Shown piece by piece: positions 1 through 9,494 of a stretch of 64,000 nt of DNA. Every line of letters starts with the position of its first letter. The first letter of the stretch is position 1. The translations under genes and the position numbers were made by a program. Source of the DNA: Paraspadella gotoi. Its lineage: Eukaryota > Chaetognatha. The stretch lies in the NCBI GenBank assembly GCA_051294375.1, contig CM119265.1:4648421-4712420 (forward strand), given 5' to 3'. The notes beneath the pieces were generated by a model that searched no databases, had not been told where the DNA came from, and worked only from the letters and a program-made list of their open reading frames with translations.

Positions 1-498
1 AGAGTGGTGGAAAAAGAAAAGCGGAAAGAGAAGGAAAATAAAATAGAAAGGCAAAACTAGAAAGGTGACAGAGAAAGTTTAATCGAAATTATTCAAAGCG
101 AAAAAAAAAAACTTCGAAAAGTTGAAAAGAAAATTAAAAAACCTTTTGTTGAGAAAGAATCAGACTTTTAAGGGTCGACAAGACAAGAATCATCTTGACC
201 CCGAGTCGGTTTCGGCCCTTGACGTGAGAGTTTTGCGCGAGCGCGAGAAATGAGCTTCTTAATCTTCGCGAACAAAATCTCTCTTCAAAGCGATGTGATG
301 ATTCGTTTTCCACGACAAAGTTGGCAGAATGACTTATCTTTTTAAACTGAGCTTGTTATCCTTGTACCCTCGTATCTTTTATGATTCCCCGATTTAATTA
401 AACTACGACTACCATTTTCGATGTCGTTCTTGACCAAAAACTCATTCAAATAATTAGACTGACCCGACGTGACCCGTGTGCCCGCAGTGACCTCCATC
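1..498. other. AT-rich single-copy DNA, no supported gene
   Basis: No repeat or recognisable gene. A plus-strand frame is open from 83 to a TGA at 251-253 (56 codons), Lys-rich at first and more mixed later, with a GTGAGA donor-like site inside it near 222. A run of this length is expected by chance, so it is noted but not called as a gene. Confidence 0.4.
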
Positions 499-975
499 AT
501 GGCATCGACTCGGGCCTATCAACCACAACAACTACAACAAAATGATCAGTCAAGTCTTTATAAACGCCACGATTTGTCCAGCGATCATTGACCATCGACT
601 CTGTAAGAGATGCAGAGGCGAGATCTTGATATCATAACGAAAATAACAACTTCGTGGATATGATTAGAAAGAAACAGAAATTCATTTGGATTTGATTTTT
701 GTCTTTGAGTTATCAGTTTTCGTTATTTCGACCATAGTCACGTCGTCGTTCCGCTCTTTCCCCTTAACGGTCACAGATTTTCGTCCCACATAGTACATAT
801 TTCCAACCGCCATGATTGTTCACGAAAGAGCGTCTTTGTTAGCCACGACAATTTCCTGTCGCCTGGCGACTCTCGAGGCCACGCCCCCGGCGACGGATCA
901 ACCTTCACCTTTCCCCACTCGGAGAAAGTCCAACTAGACAATGAACCTTTGACCGACTTTGTCCTCGAGGCATAA
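499..975 (+). CDS. Candidate two-exon coding fragment of unknown function, with an in-frame TGA
   Basis: The product is not recognised. The segment 777-975 begins right after a good acceptor (pyrimidine tract then CAG at 774-776). It stays open for 65 codons to TAA at 973-975, with mixed composition (His, Ser, Asp, Phe, Pro) and no low complexity. Upstream, an ATG at 499 follows an acceptor-like CAG at 485-487 and opens 30 codons, rich in Gln, Ser and Tyr, to a TGA at 589-591. A GTAAGA donor lies 15 bases further on, at 607. If this donor is used, its phase (2) matches the phase of the 777 acceptor, so the two segments form one frame interrupted only by that TGA. The TGA could be a sequencing error, a real stop ending a separate short exon, or a sign that the match is chance. 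No polyadenylation hexamer follows closely. No domain or homologue is visible. Confidence 0.3.
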
Positions 976-1272
976 CGAGACCGTCTATAAACCCAACGAC
1001 CGGTCCGTCTTTGTCCTAAGCAATCCATGTCCTTCGAGGACATTTAGCCTCCCGGTTCTAATCGGATATCGAGACTCGGGACAAAAAATATATCCATTAA
1101 TTCCCCGCTAATCGTCGCGGGTGAAAAAAAGGGACGAAAGTCGAAGAGAATGAAAAGAGAGAGAGAGAGAGAGAGAAAGACGATATTAACCGAGATCGAT
1201 GCATACGAAATGTGTCCGCCAACTCATTTACGTAGTTATGACTTTGGCGAAAGTCGAACCTAATGGATTCTC

Positions 1273-1313
<41 letters not shown>

Positions 1314-1472
1314 TCCCTCTCTATCTCTTTTCTCTCTTTTTCTCTTATCCGTCCATTGCACTGACCTCAAAACTGGTCATTGGTCATTCGCCGTTGATCT
1401 TTCTTCGCCCCTGAAAAGAAAAAATCTCTTTCCCTCCCTCCGCCTCTCTCTCTCCCCTTCCCTTTCTGACAC

Positions 1473-1605
<133 letters not shown>

Positions 1606-2111
1606 AACTCTTCAACGCTGTCCAAGGAAATGACCTAATGAAAACAAGCTTAGAAAAAGAGGAGAAAGGCCGAGGCCAAAGAGTTTTAAACCGACAGAGT
1701 GAGTCCTCTTTAGCTCGTATGTATAAATAAGAAAAAAATCCTTTTTTTTTTGTAAAATAACTATTAATAGAAAAGATATTGAATAAAATTGTTGAGGCGG
1801 AAATCTCAAAGCTGCTTCTCCGTCAAACGAGAAAAAGAAAAAAAAAGTTTTTCTTCTTCTATATTTTATTTTTATTTTTTATTTTGAAGAAGAATTTTTT
1901 TTTTTTATTGATGTCGTTTGCGCTCAATTATGCATAACTTGTCGCTTCTCTTTGCACGAGAAGATCCTAAGATTTCATCGAAGGAAGAGGGGGAAAAAAA
2001 TCAAGAAAAAAAAAGATGAATAAATGCTTTGAATAAAAAAATGTCTGTTTGTGGATATGAGAGCGGGTGCTACTGTGGATAAATTTGCGGGGTTATCTGT
2101 GGATGTTTTAA

Positions 2112-2155
2112 GGAGAGAGAGAGAGAGAGNNNNNNNNNNAGAGAGAGAGAGAGAG
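2112..2155. repeat. (GA)n microsatellite split by a 10-bp gap
   Basis: GA units run on both sides of ten N at 2130-2139, so the true length is unknown. The tract lies about 100 bp upstream of the first ankyrin gene. Confidence 0.95.
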
Positions 2156-2225
2156 TATAATGAGTTTTAATCAAGTTAATTAGATCTCGCCAATTTTGAA
2201 AAACGATCAGTAATTTCATTTAAAA

Positions 2226-2239
2226 ATTTCGCTCTCTAG
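2226..2239 (+). promoter_or_regulatory. Splice-acceptor-like pyrimidine tract and AG, 12 bp before the first ankyrin-gene ATG
   Basis: A TTTCGCTCTCTAG element ends at 2239 and the start codon follows at 2252. The second ankyrin gene has the same arrangement. This could be the 3' end of a 5' UTR intron or a spliced-leader trans-splice site. It is inferred from position and consensus only. Confidence 0.4.
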
Positions 2240-2251
2240 AAATAAAACGAC

Positions 2252-3274
2252 ATGCTTCTTGTGAAGGTAAAAAAAAACGATTTTGTTCATGCCAAAATTA
2301 ACAAAACATAAATAATTTTATGCAAATCGACTTTAGGCGCCAACGTTTGTTTTTCTATTGGCCGTGGTTATCTGTGTGAATTGCCAGGTAAAGCGTCACT
2401 TTGTAATTTTTTTAAAACTCAAGGATATATAAATAAATGATTTTAATATTTTTGTTAGGCTTGTGAGGTAATGATATTTTAAAAAGTAAATTATTTTGAT
2501 TTAAGTAATTTCTGTAAATCTCTGAATTTTCCAAAGTCGCAATTGACCGGAATCGCCGAAAAATGCGCGGCCGGTGACGTCGCCCCTTTCGAGGCCCTCG
2601 AGGCTTCAGACGGCGCCGCCGCCGTCCTTGACGCCGTTAAAGACGCCGCTATCCGCTCCTTCGGGGGCGTTTCGTGTCTCCACCTGGCGGCGAAGAACAA
2701 CCGCGTCGCCCTCGTGGCGCTTCTTCTTCGTCTCGGCGTCAATCCCAACATCCGCACCTCCATGAACCGAACGCCACTGCACCTGGCCGCCTTGCACGAC
2801 GCCTACGACGCCATCCGTCTCCTTGGCAACGCGTCCGGCGTCGAGATCGACGCCCGCGACGTATTCGGTCAAACGAGTCTTCGCATTGCCGGCTGCAATC
2901 TGACGACCATCGACGCCCTCTTGGCGCTCGGAGCCGACGCCAACGTCGCTGACAAGGATTTCTCCACGCCTCTCATCGAGGCGGCCTTCTTTGGGTGCGA
3001 GAAGCTAGTGGCGCGCCTCCTGGACGCCGCCGGGGCGAACATCGAAGCCGCCACGAGATGGGGCGAGACGGCGCTACGTGTGGCGATTCGTCAGAGGCGC
3101 GCGGATGTTGTGGAGGTGCTGTTGGCCAGGGGCGCGAGTCTGGAGGCCGCCAAGAGATCCAATAGAGAGAGATATAATTTCGCATCCGGGATGAGGGATT
3201 CCAACATCCGGGAACTCATCGAAGCTGCGACCCCACCTGATGTAGAAGACCAAGACGAAGGGGCCATCGAGTGA
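2252..3274 (+). CDS. Predicted secreted ankyrin-repeat protein (copy 1), three coding exons
   Basis: Spliced model: 2252-2266, 2337-2387, 2537-3274, all phase 0, giving 267 residues. Donors are GTAAAA at 2267 and GTAAAG at 2388; acceptors end at 2336 (CTTTAG) and 2536 (CCAAAG). Exons 1-2 encode a 22-residue signal peptide: MLLVK, then a hydrophobic core FVFLLAVVICVN, then Cys-Gln. Exon 3 is GC-rich and opens with Ser-Gln-Leu. After a helical lead-in come five ankyrin repeats at about residues 64-96, 97-131, 132-162, 163-196 and 197-229. The helix-turn signatures are CLHLAAKN (69-76), TPLHLAAL (101-108), TSLRIAG (135-141), TPLIEAAFFG (166-175) and TALRVAIR (200-207). The tail is acidic. Ankyrin repeats bind proteins and are normally cytosolic; the leader implies export or an ER-lumen location. 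Exon 3 has no usable ATG at its 5' end, which supports the spliced start. The next gene is a paralogue. The binding partner is unknown. Confidence 0.85.
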
Positions 3275-3423
3275 ACTTTGGATCGAAGAACGAAATTTTC
3301 TGAGATAATTATTAGTTAATTACGAAATAATTGTAATTGACGAACTGAGCTCGAGGTCTTTTCTTTCTGTTCGTTTCAGGGATTTCAAAGCCAAATTTTA
3401 CCTTTTATCAACTGAACTATTTT

Positions 3424-3440
3424 CCGGTTTTTTTTTTCAG
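3424..3440 (+). promoter_or_regulatory. Strong splice-acceptor-like tract upstream of the second ankyrin gene
   Basis: A GG-T(10)-CAG type tract ends at 3440, 66 bp before the ATG at 3507 and only 166 bp after the stop codon of the first ankyrin gene. It matches an acceptor for a 5' UTR intron or a spliced leader. Confidence 0.45.
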
Positions 3441-3506
3441 TTGTCATTTAAAAATCCTACAACTTACAACTGAATTAATTTCGAAAGATATCTTAGGCTA
3501 CCAATA

Positions 3507-4440
3507 ATGAAGGTGACGATTAGGAACTTATCTTTTTATTATTCCCTGACTAATCAAGTTTTTTATTTACGCAGCGTCAAAATGTGACAGCCGGTGTTTT
3601 CGTTATCGTCATCATTCTTTTCGGAGGATGTCAGGTGGGAGTGATTTGTTTTTCACTCTTCCAACAGAGTCTGTTTTACTTGTAGTTGACATGAGCGAGT
3701 GTCCTTACTTCCGTCTTTAGTCTCTTCGAATGTCGTTGTCCATGTTCTCCAACTGTCTCCACGGTCGCATCGACGAAGTTCGCTCCTTGGCCGAGACTCA
3801 CGGCCCGAAGGCCGTCGCTGCGGCGCGGGATAATTTGGGCAGCGACTGCCTGTATCTCGCGGCAGGCGGCAATCACGTGGCTCTGATGGAGCTGTTGTTG
3901 TCTTACGGCGCCAACCCGATCGGCATCGGCACTCCACCGCTCCTCCAAGCCGCGCAAGAGGGCTCCGTCGAGGCCATGAGATTTTTGCTGAACCAAACCG
4001 GCGTCTTCACGAACGCTTCCGATTGGCGAAAGAAAACGGGTCTCCATCGGGCGGCGTGGAGCGGCAATGCGGCCTCTATCGACTTTCTCCTCGCCGCCGG
4101 CGCCGACGTCAACGCCGAAGATAGCGAGGGAAATACGCCGCTCCACTTGGCGGCCCGCTGGGGCAACGCCGCCGCTCTGGCGAGCCTCTTAGCGGCGCCG
4201 GAAATCGACGTCGACGCTGTGGATCTAGAGGAAGAGACGCCACTAAGGAAGGCGATTCGTCGGAAGAATGCCGGCGTCGTGGCGACGCTGTTGAGAAACG
4301 GCGCTAGTCTAGACGAAGCCAAGGATTGCACAACACGCTGGCGGGAATTCGACGCCGGGATGGCCGATGAGGCCGTGAGAAGAGCCGTGGAGGCGGCGGA
4401 GGCGGCGGAGGCGGCGGAGGAGGTGATTGAAGAGGAGTAG
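3507..4440 (+). CDS. Predicted secreted ankyrin-repeat protein (copy 2), three coding exons
   Basis: Spliced model: 3507-3512, 3575-3634, 3721-4440, phase 0 throughout, giving 261 residues. Exon 1 codes only Met-Lys before a GTGACG donor. Exon 2 follows TTTACGCAG and ends Cys-Gln before GTGGGA. Exon 3 follows CGTCTTTAG. The leader is again 22 residues, with hydrophobic core VFVIVIILFGG and a final Cys-Gln, matching copy 1 in length and exon boundaries although the residues differ. Five ankyrin repeats start with CLYLAAGG (65-72), TPPLLQAAQEG (93-103), TGLHRAAWSGN (128-138), TPLHLAARWGN (161-171) and TPLRKAIRRKN (195-205; first residue sits at the repeat turn). A cap beginning GASLDEAK parallels GASLEAAK in copy 1. 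The C-terminus is a Glu-Ala tract from a GAGGCGGCG triplet-type repeat near 4389-4420. Head-to-tail with copy 1, 232 bp apart. Role inferred as extracellular or lumenal protein binding. Confidence 0.85.
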
Positions 4441-4545
4441 CGGACGTTGAAGGCGGCTGGAGCAGTTGAATCGGGAAGATGGTCACGAGAAACTACAATC
4501 GGGATCAAGCGCTTTGTGTAGTCTCGTTGCAAAGGTCGTACTGTG

Positions 4546-4551
4546 ATTAAA
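4546..4551 (+). terminator. Possible polyadenylation signal (ATTAAA) for ankyrin copy 2
   Basis: ATTAAA lies about 106 bp after the stop codon. Two overlapping AATAAA hexamers follow at 4734-4744 as alternatives. The whole 3' flank is A/T-rich, so any one hexamer could be chance. Confidence 0.35.
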
Positions 4552-4796
4552 TTTATTTTAAGTTATCCACACGAAAGAGTAGTGCGTTTAATTATAAAAC
4601 CCAGAACTGACTCATTATCAGATGTCAAGAAAAGTGATCTACTATCAATAGCTGCTATCATTTTTTGCCTCTCATCGTAAAATTCAGGCGTATGATTGCC
4701 TAATATATTGCTTGGTTCAATCAAAATTTAAAAAATAAAATAAAAATCTTTAAGGAAAAGATTTTGTTAAATAAGGAAATTGTTCTTGTTAAAAAA

Positions 4797-5219
4797 AATG
4801 AAGCGGGAGAGAGAGAGGAGAGAGAGAGAAAGGAGGAGGAGAGAAGGGATCGAAGGGAGAGGGAGAAGAGAGAGAGCGAGAAGAGGAGAGAGAAGAGAGG
4901 AGAGAGAGAGAGGAAGAGAGAAGACGAGAGGAGGGAGATGAGAATCGAGAGGAGAGGATAGAGAGACGAGAGGGAGAGATTTTATAGAGAGAGGAGACGA
5001 AGAGGAGAGACTGGAGTAGGAGAGAGGAAGAGAGAGAGAGAAGGAGAGAGAGAGAGGAGAGAAGAAGAGAGAGAGAGAGAAGAAAGGGGAGGGAGGAGGG
5101 GGGGTAGCGAGGCGAAGAAAAAAGAAATCGAAGCATAAAACAGCGAGAGACGTCGTTTGTATTTCGAATGCCAAATAGCGGAGGCGAAAAAGAGAGAAAC
5201 CAAAGATTGGAACGAAGAT

Positions 5220-5254
<35 letters not shown>

Positions 5255-5255
5255 A
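4797..5255. repeat. Imperfect purine-strand GA tract
   Basis: About 300 bp of GAGA/GAAGAG purines to 5100, then single-copy sequence, then a clean (GA)n at 5224-5253. The plus strand is almost pure purine, a composition able to form triplex (H-DNA). Frames through it are Arg-Glu or Ser-Leu artefacts. Confidence 0.9.
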
Positions 5256-6425
5256 AGAGGACAAAAAACTTTTGAGAAGGACAAAGACGCGGACGAGAAA
5301 AGACGAGACAAGGGAAGGAAGGCAACGACGGAAACAAAGGCTAAGACAGGAAGAACCCTGAAAAAAAAACTAACACGTAGACTTATAGGGAAAAAAATAT
5401 GACGGAGAACTTTTGCTATGACACTTAAAAATAACATGGCTACTATTATATTCTCATACCATGTAAAGCCTCAAGCACGTAAGAGGACTAAAGTTTCTCG
5501 AATACTCGATTTTAATCTGATAAAACAACAAGCAATTGGAAGAAGATTTCGTGTCGAAGTCTCTCTCAGCTCTGCCATTTTTTTCCCAGATATTTTCCTT
5601 GCTCCAGCTCGGATTTGAATTTTTTCGTTTGACTCAGTTTGTTTTAAAACGTAGTTTATTTTTAACTTTATCTCTAAATCTAAAAGTTACGCATTCCTTT
5701 ATCCATCGTCCTTTCGTTCGATTTTTATTTTCGTCGTCGTCGTNNNNNNNNNNGTCGTCGTCGTCGTCGTCGACTCAGAGTCATTGTCGTCTTCCCCTCC
5801 CCTCTTTGCCCTGGGGGAATATAAGCGGCCTTATGATGAAAGTCGTAACGACGACGACGACGACGACGACGAAGTCAACGACGACGACGACGACGAAGTC
5901 AACGACTGAGTTTTTGACAAACGTCGCGTCTTCGCTTCCTCTTGCGCCGCCTCGCGTCTCGCGTGTAAATTAAGAGAAGCCATTGACGACGAAATTGTAT
6001 CAGCAATTGTACCTCTAAATTTCTACAAGTCGTTGCCGCGTTGTAGTTCGAGTTGCGGAGGAGATAAAGAGGGGAAAGACGAAATGGGGCGCTGTTTCAA
6101 TAAAGAGGGCGATTAAAGACGAACGGAGGTAGAGAGATAGGAAGAGGAAGAGAGAGAGAGAGAGAGAGCTAGAGAGAGAGAGAGAGAGAGAGAGATGAGA
6201 GAGAGAGAGAGGAGAGAGACGAGAGAGAGAGAGAGAGAGAACGTTTCGCTTACATAAATGGGAAGAGGCTCCTGGCGGAAACGATGTTACGTCCAAAGTC
6301 AAAGGAACAAAGATTCCAAAGAGGAAGAACGAAGCTCGTTCCCGGAGACACGAACTTTTATATACGAAAACAGAGAAGAGCAGAGGAGACGAGAGAGAGA
6401 GAGAGTAGAGAGAGGAGATAGAGAG

Positions 6426-6472
<47 letters not shown>

Positions 6473-6571
6473 CTGTGTGTTTTACTTTGACAAATTTTTA
6501 AGACTCTTGCAAAACAAAATGAGGAAAAAAAAAGCAAAGCTATTTGTTGTTTACTAAATTTTTTTTCTTGT
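5256..6571. other. Low-complexity stretch without a supported gene
   Basis: Includes a 66-codon ATG frame at 5418-5618 with ordinary composition but no splice or homology support. It also holds (CGT)n, a gap and (ACG)n at 5741-5904, and GA tracts at 6140-6241 and 6385-6470. An ATG frame at 6258-6557 owes much of its length to a GA tract read as Arg-Glu. Confidence 0.5.
5741..5904. repeat. (CGT)n with 10-bp gap, then (ACG)n
   Basis: CGT triplets flank ten N at 5744-5753 up to about 5771. ACG/GAC triplets run from about 5846 to 5904, interrupted by AAGTCA. One plus frame reads through both as Val-rich then Asp-rich and stops at 5908. Confidence 0.9.
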
Positions 6572-6721
6572 CTTAAAATCTTTTTCTTTTTTTCTTTTTC
6601 TTCTCTTTACTTTCCTCTTTTTTCTTTCTTTGAAACATGCAAATGTTGCTCGTCCGGAACGGAATCCAAGCCGGGTCTTCTTTCTTCTTCGCTTCTTCGC
6701 GATCAAGGTCACCCTCGAGGT

Positions 6722-7148
6722 TTAAAGAGTCAAACACGATCTTTCCGTCATTTCGCTTCTGCCCATAATTTTTAACGGAAAAAAGTCCCGCGAAAATATC
6801 TGTCCCAAGTTGAGCCAATTTATTATTTCCCCAATGTGCTTTACAATATGGCTACTTTTTTGACAAGCAGTCAACGACATTTTCCTATTTGCTCGACTTT
6901 CGATGGAGAAAATAAAAGAACAGAACGTTTCTTCTTAACGTTATGACTTCTTTTTTTTTTGTGACGGAAACGCGATTATCCGGAATCCATCGAAGCTAAC
7001 CTCCCTTTTCACTGCCTCTTTTTGCCGAGCAATTTTCTCTTTTCATCAATTCCAACGACTCGGGTGAGGAGGAGGGAACTCACCTTCGGCAGTCATCACC
7101 CGAGAGTCTAATCACCTTCGCAAGTCTTCTCTCACTTTGACCAATCAT
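6722..7148 (-). CDS. Candidate two-exon small gene, unknown product
   Basis: Reading the minus strand, an ATG at 7148-7146 opens 21 codons that end in AG directly before a consensus GTGAGT donor (intron from 7083). A pyrimidine-rich acceptor (TTCTGTTCTTTTATTTTCTCC then GAAAG) ends at 6897. The phase-2 join restores a Ser codon and continues to TAA at 6724-6722, for 79 residues in all. Composition is mixed with several Cys, Ile, Arg and Ser and one Trp. A second minus frame across 6573-6851 (92 codons, Lys-rich end) competes with it. The plus strand here also carries an exon-like candidate, so at most one of these is right. No family is recognised. Confidence 0.3.
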
Positions 7149-7227
7149 ATCTTCGATTCTCGCTTTCAAAACTTTTTTTTTCAGCTTTGAGGAATTTATC
7201 CTGAAGCTAAATTTACTTATTCATTAA
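6943..7227 (+). CDS. Candidate small gene with a homopolymer frameshift, unknown product
   Basis: A frame rich in Phe, Ser and Ile is open up to 7063, where GTGAGG gives a donor. A very good acceptor (T-run plus CAG) ends at 7184. The phase-2 join yields Gly, then 13 codons to TAA at 7225-7227, followed at once by ATTAAA. The nearest ATG (6943) is out of frame by one base across a run of ten T at 6951-6960; eleven T would put it in frame. This may be an assembly indel or may show the model is false. It overlaps the minus-strand candidate at 6722-7148. Confidence 0.25.
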
Positions 7228-7416
7228 AATTTAGATGCCAGAATGAGTTGCCATTCCTGTAAGAGATTCGGAACATTTTCGAATGCGATTCCGACTAATG
7301 ACACAAAATTCTCTCAGATCTCTTCGATTAAAATGCATTAACTCTTTCATCACAACCATTTCGCGCCCTATCTCTCGACATTTACGTTTTAGAGAGAAAC
7401 GAAACGACTTTGGAAC

Positions 7417-7420
<4 letters not shown>

Positions 7421-7471
<51 letters not shown>
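7421..7471. repeat. (GTC)17 trinucleotide microsatellite
   Basis: Seventeen perfect units. All frames are open across it (poly-Val, poly-Ser or poly-Arg on plus; poly-Thr, poly-Asp or poly-Arg on minus), so long frames spanning it are not evidence of a gene. Confidence 0.98.
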
Positions 7472-8552
7472 TTTCGTATGTCCCATTCCCTATCAGACTT
7501 CCTTTGCTTTTTTTCCTTTTCCTCCCCCGCTTTTTTCTCTTTCATTTCATTCCCTCATTTTAGTCTGCCTTTTTTTAAACGACCTTTCCTTTTTACCTTA
7601 CCCTCCTATCTTTCTACCTCTTTTTATTTCCTTCCCAGTTTTTTTATCTTCTCCTCCTTTTCTCATTCTTCAAGATTTCCATCGCTTTCATCGCTCCCAT
7701 TCCTGTCATTAGCCCTATCTCTCCCGTCTCTTTTATTTTCTTTGCGAATCTCTTTTCTATTTTTTTTCCTATATTTTATGAAATTGGCACAACCAATATA
7801 AAATTATCCATCCATTTAATAAATAAGCTATCTTGTCTCTGACTTTTGACAGGCTTTGGTGGTTTAAGGCCTCCATCACACTTGCAAGATAATAACATAA
7901 CAGGTTTCTGCAAGCTTTTAATCAAGCCTCTCTCACAGACTTGTTTATTCACTCCCAGTGAACTTGGCTTCACTATCAATGAAGTGGTATAATATTTCAA
8001 AGAATGTTTCAATTGTATGAAAAGACCACTCCCTTAAGTATTAGATCGTATTAGATTATATTATTCCCATTTTTTTTAACTATTGTACGATTATTTTTAT
8101 TATAATCTCACTAAATTTCTCTCTGCCTTTTTTCTGCCATAATTTTTCTTTTTTTTTTCGTTGCGAGATTAACAATATTAATAGCAATCGGTAGTGACTT
8201 CGGGTGAGGAGATATAAGAGCTTGGTCAGGATTTGTCAATCATTGAACGTTTGGGTCACCTGTCACTTGCCCTCTCTTAACTAGCATCTATTTTCAAAGC
8301 ATGCATAGTTGCATACACACGACTTTCAACGTTCGGTCTCTCGCTAGTACATAACGAATCTTAAGTATGTAAACTTGATCGACCTCGTTCAGAGCCACCG
8401 GACGCCACAGATAAGCAGATGTAGTCCTATTTCATCCCAAACTTTCTGAAGCCGCCCAACTTTTATCCTAATCCGTCGTCATCCGGAGATTATGAACCTC
8501 GAAGAGAAAATTTGTATCTCGGACGCCAAAGGGGCGAGTGGATGATCTAAGG

Positions 8553-8557
<5 letters not shown>
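7472..8557. other. Pyrimidine-rich then single-copy DNA with one weak exon-like segment
   Basis: 7490-7770 is TTCC/TTTC-rich. 7800-8420 is AT-rich with nothing recognised. A plus frame from 8425 (after an AG at 8423-8424) to TAA at 8548-8550 gives 41 codons rich in Pro, Tyr, Arg and Glu, but the upstream pyrimidine tract is poor. It could be chance. Confidence 0.4.

Positions 8558-8635
<78 letters not shown>
8558..8635. repeat. (GA)n microsatellite, about 78 bp
   Basis: Perfect alternating GA on the plus strand. Confidence 0.98.
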
Positions 8636-8637
<2 letters not shown>

Positions 8638-9247
8638 CCCCGTCGAGATAGCCCCGTCAACGGACTGATAAAAGGCACGAGAGCTTTGCGTCTCCTAATA
8701 TCCGGGTGATGTGCTCCGTCGGAATGGAGGGCGAGAAAAAGGGAGGAAAGGAGAAGGGGGAGAAAGAGAAAATGAAAAGAAAGAAAAAGAGGAGAAAGAA
8801 AAGGGGATGGAAAGAGGGAGAGAAAGGATCGTAATACATTCTATATATCTCGAAAGGAGGTTATAACAGGAGAAAAAACAGTAAGGAAAGAGGAAACTAA
8901 AAATAAAGGTAAGGGAAAAGATAAAAAAAAAGGAGAAAGTAAAAGGGATGAAAAGAAAATGACTTGAAATAAAAGGAGAGAAAAAATAGAAAGAAAAAAA
9001 TTGGAAAGAAAAGGAAATAGTAAAAAGGAAAGAAAAAGGAATGAAAAGGAGAAAAGAAAAGGCGAAAAAAAAGGAAAGAAGAAAGAAAGAAAGGAGAAAG
9101 GAGAAAGAGGGCGAAGGAGAGGGCGTCGGACGCTTTAAAAAACAGTCGACGATTTCCTTTCAAGCGAAGGAAAAAAAAAATCCAAGTCGAACTAGATGGG
9201 AATTTTTTATGATGGATCTCTCTCATCTCTCTCTCATCTCTCTAACT

Positions 9248-9281
<34 letters not shown>

Positions 9282-9436
9282 TCTCATCTGTCGTCTGCTC
9301 TCATCTCCTCGCTCTCCTCCCTTTTTTCCTTCCGTCGCTTTCTCCTTACCTACTCTTGGCGGTAAAGTTAAGTGAAACAGGAAAGCAAGGAAAAAAAAGT
9401 ATTGGAGTCGCTTTTTACGGCCCGATCCACAGCCTG

Positions 9437-9494
<58 letters not shown>

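Noticed and set aside
589-591. Selenocysteine reading of the in-frame TGA
   Set aside because: No SECIS-like element or selenoprotein family could be recognised; an error or chance is more likely.
2491-3185. Several antisense and shifted frames inside ankyrin copy 1
   Set aside because: Shadow frames of a GC-rich coding exon; the sense frame carries the ankyrin motifs.
3615-3640. Bacterial lipobox reading of the LFGGC leader end in ankyrin copy 2, suggesting a bacterial origin
   Set aside because: The genes have eukaryotic introns in conserved phase, and copy 1 ends VNC, which does not fit a lipobox.
3653-4532. Antisense frames of up to 209 codons in ankyrin copy 2
   Set aside because: They mirror the GC-rich coding exon and show no domain.
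7231-7801. Long frames on both strands across (GTC)17 (poly-Val, poly-Thr or poly-Asp)
   Set aside because: Trinucleotide repeats contain no stops in any frame, and opposite-strand frames are equally open, so neither is supported.
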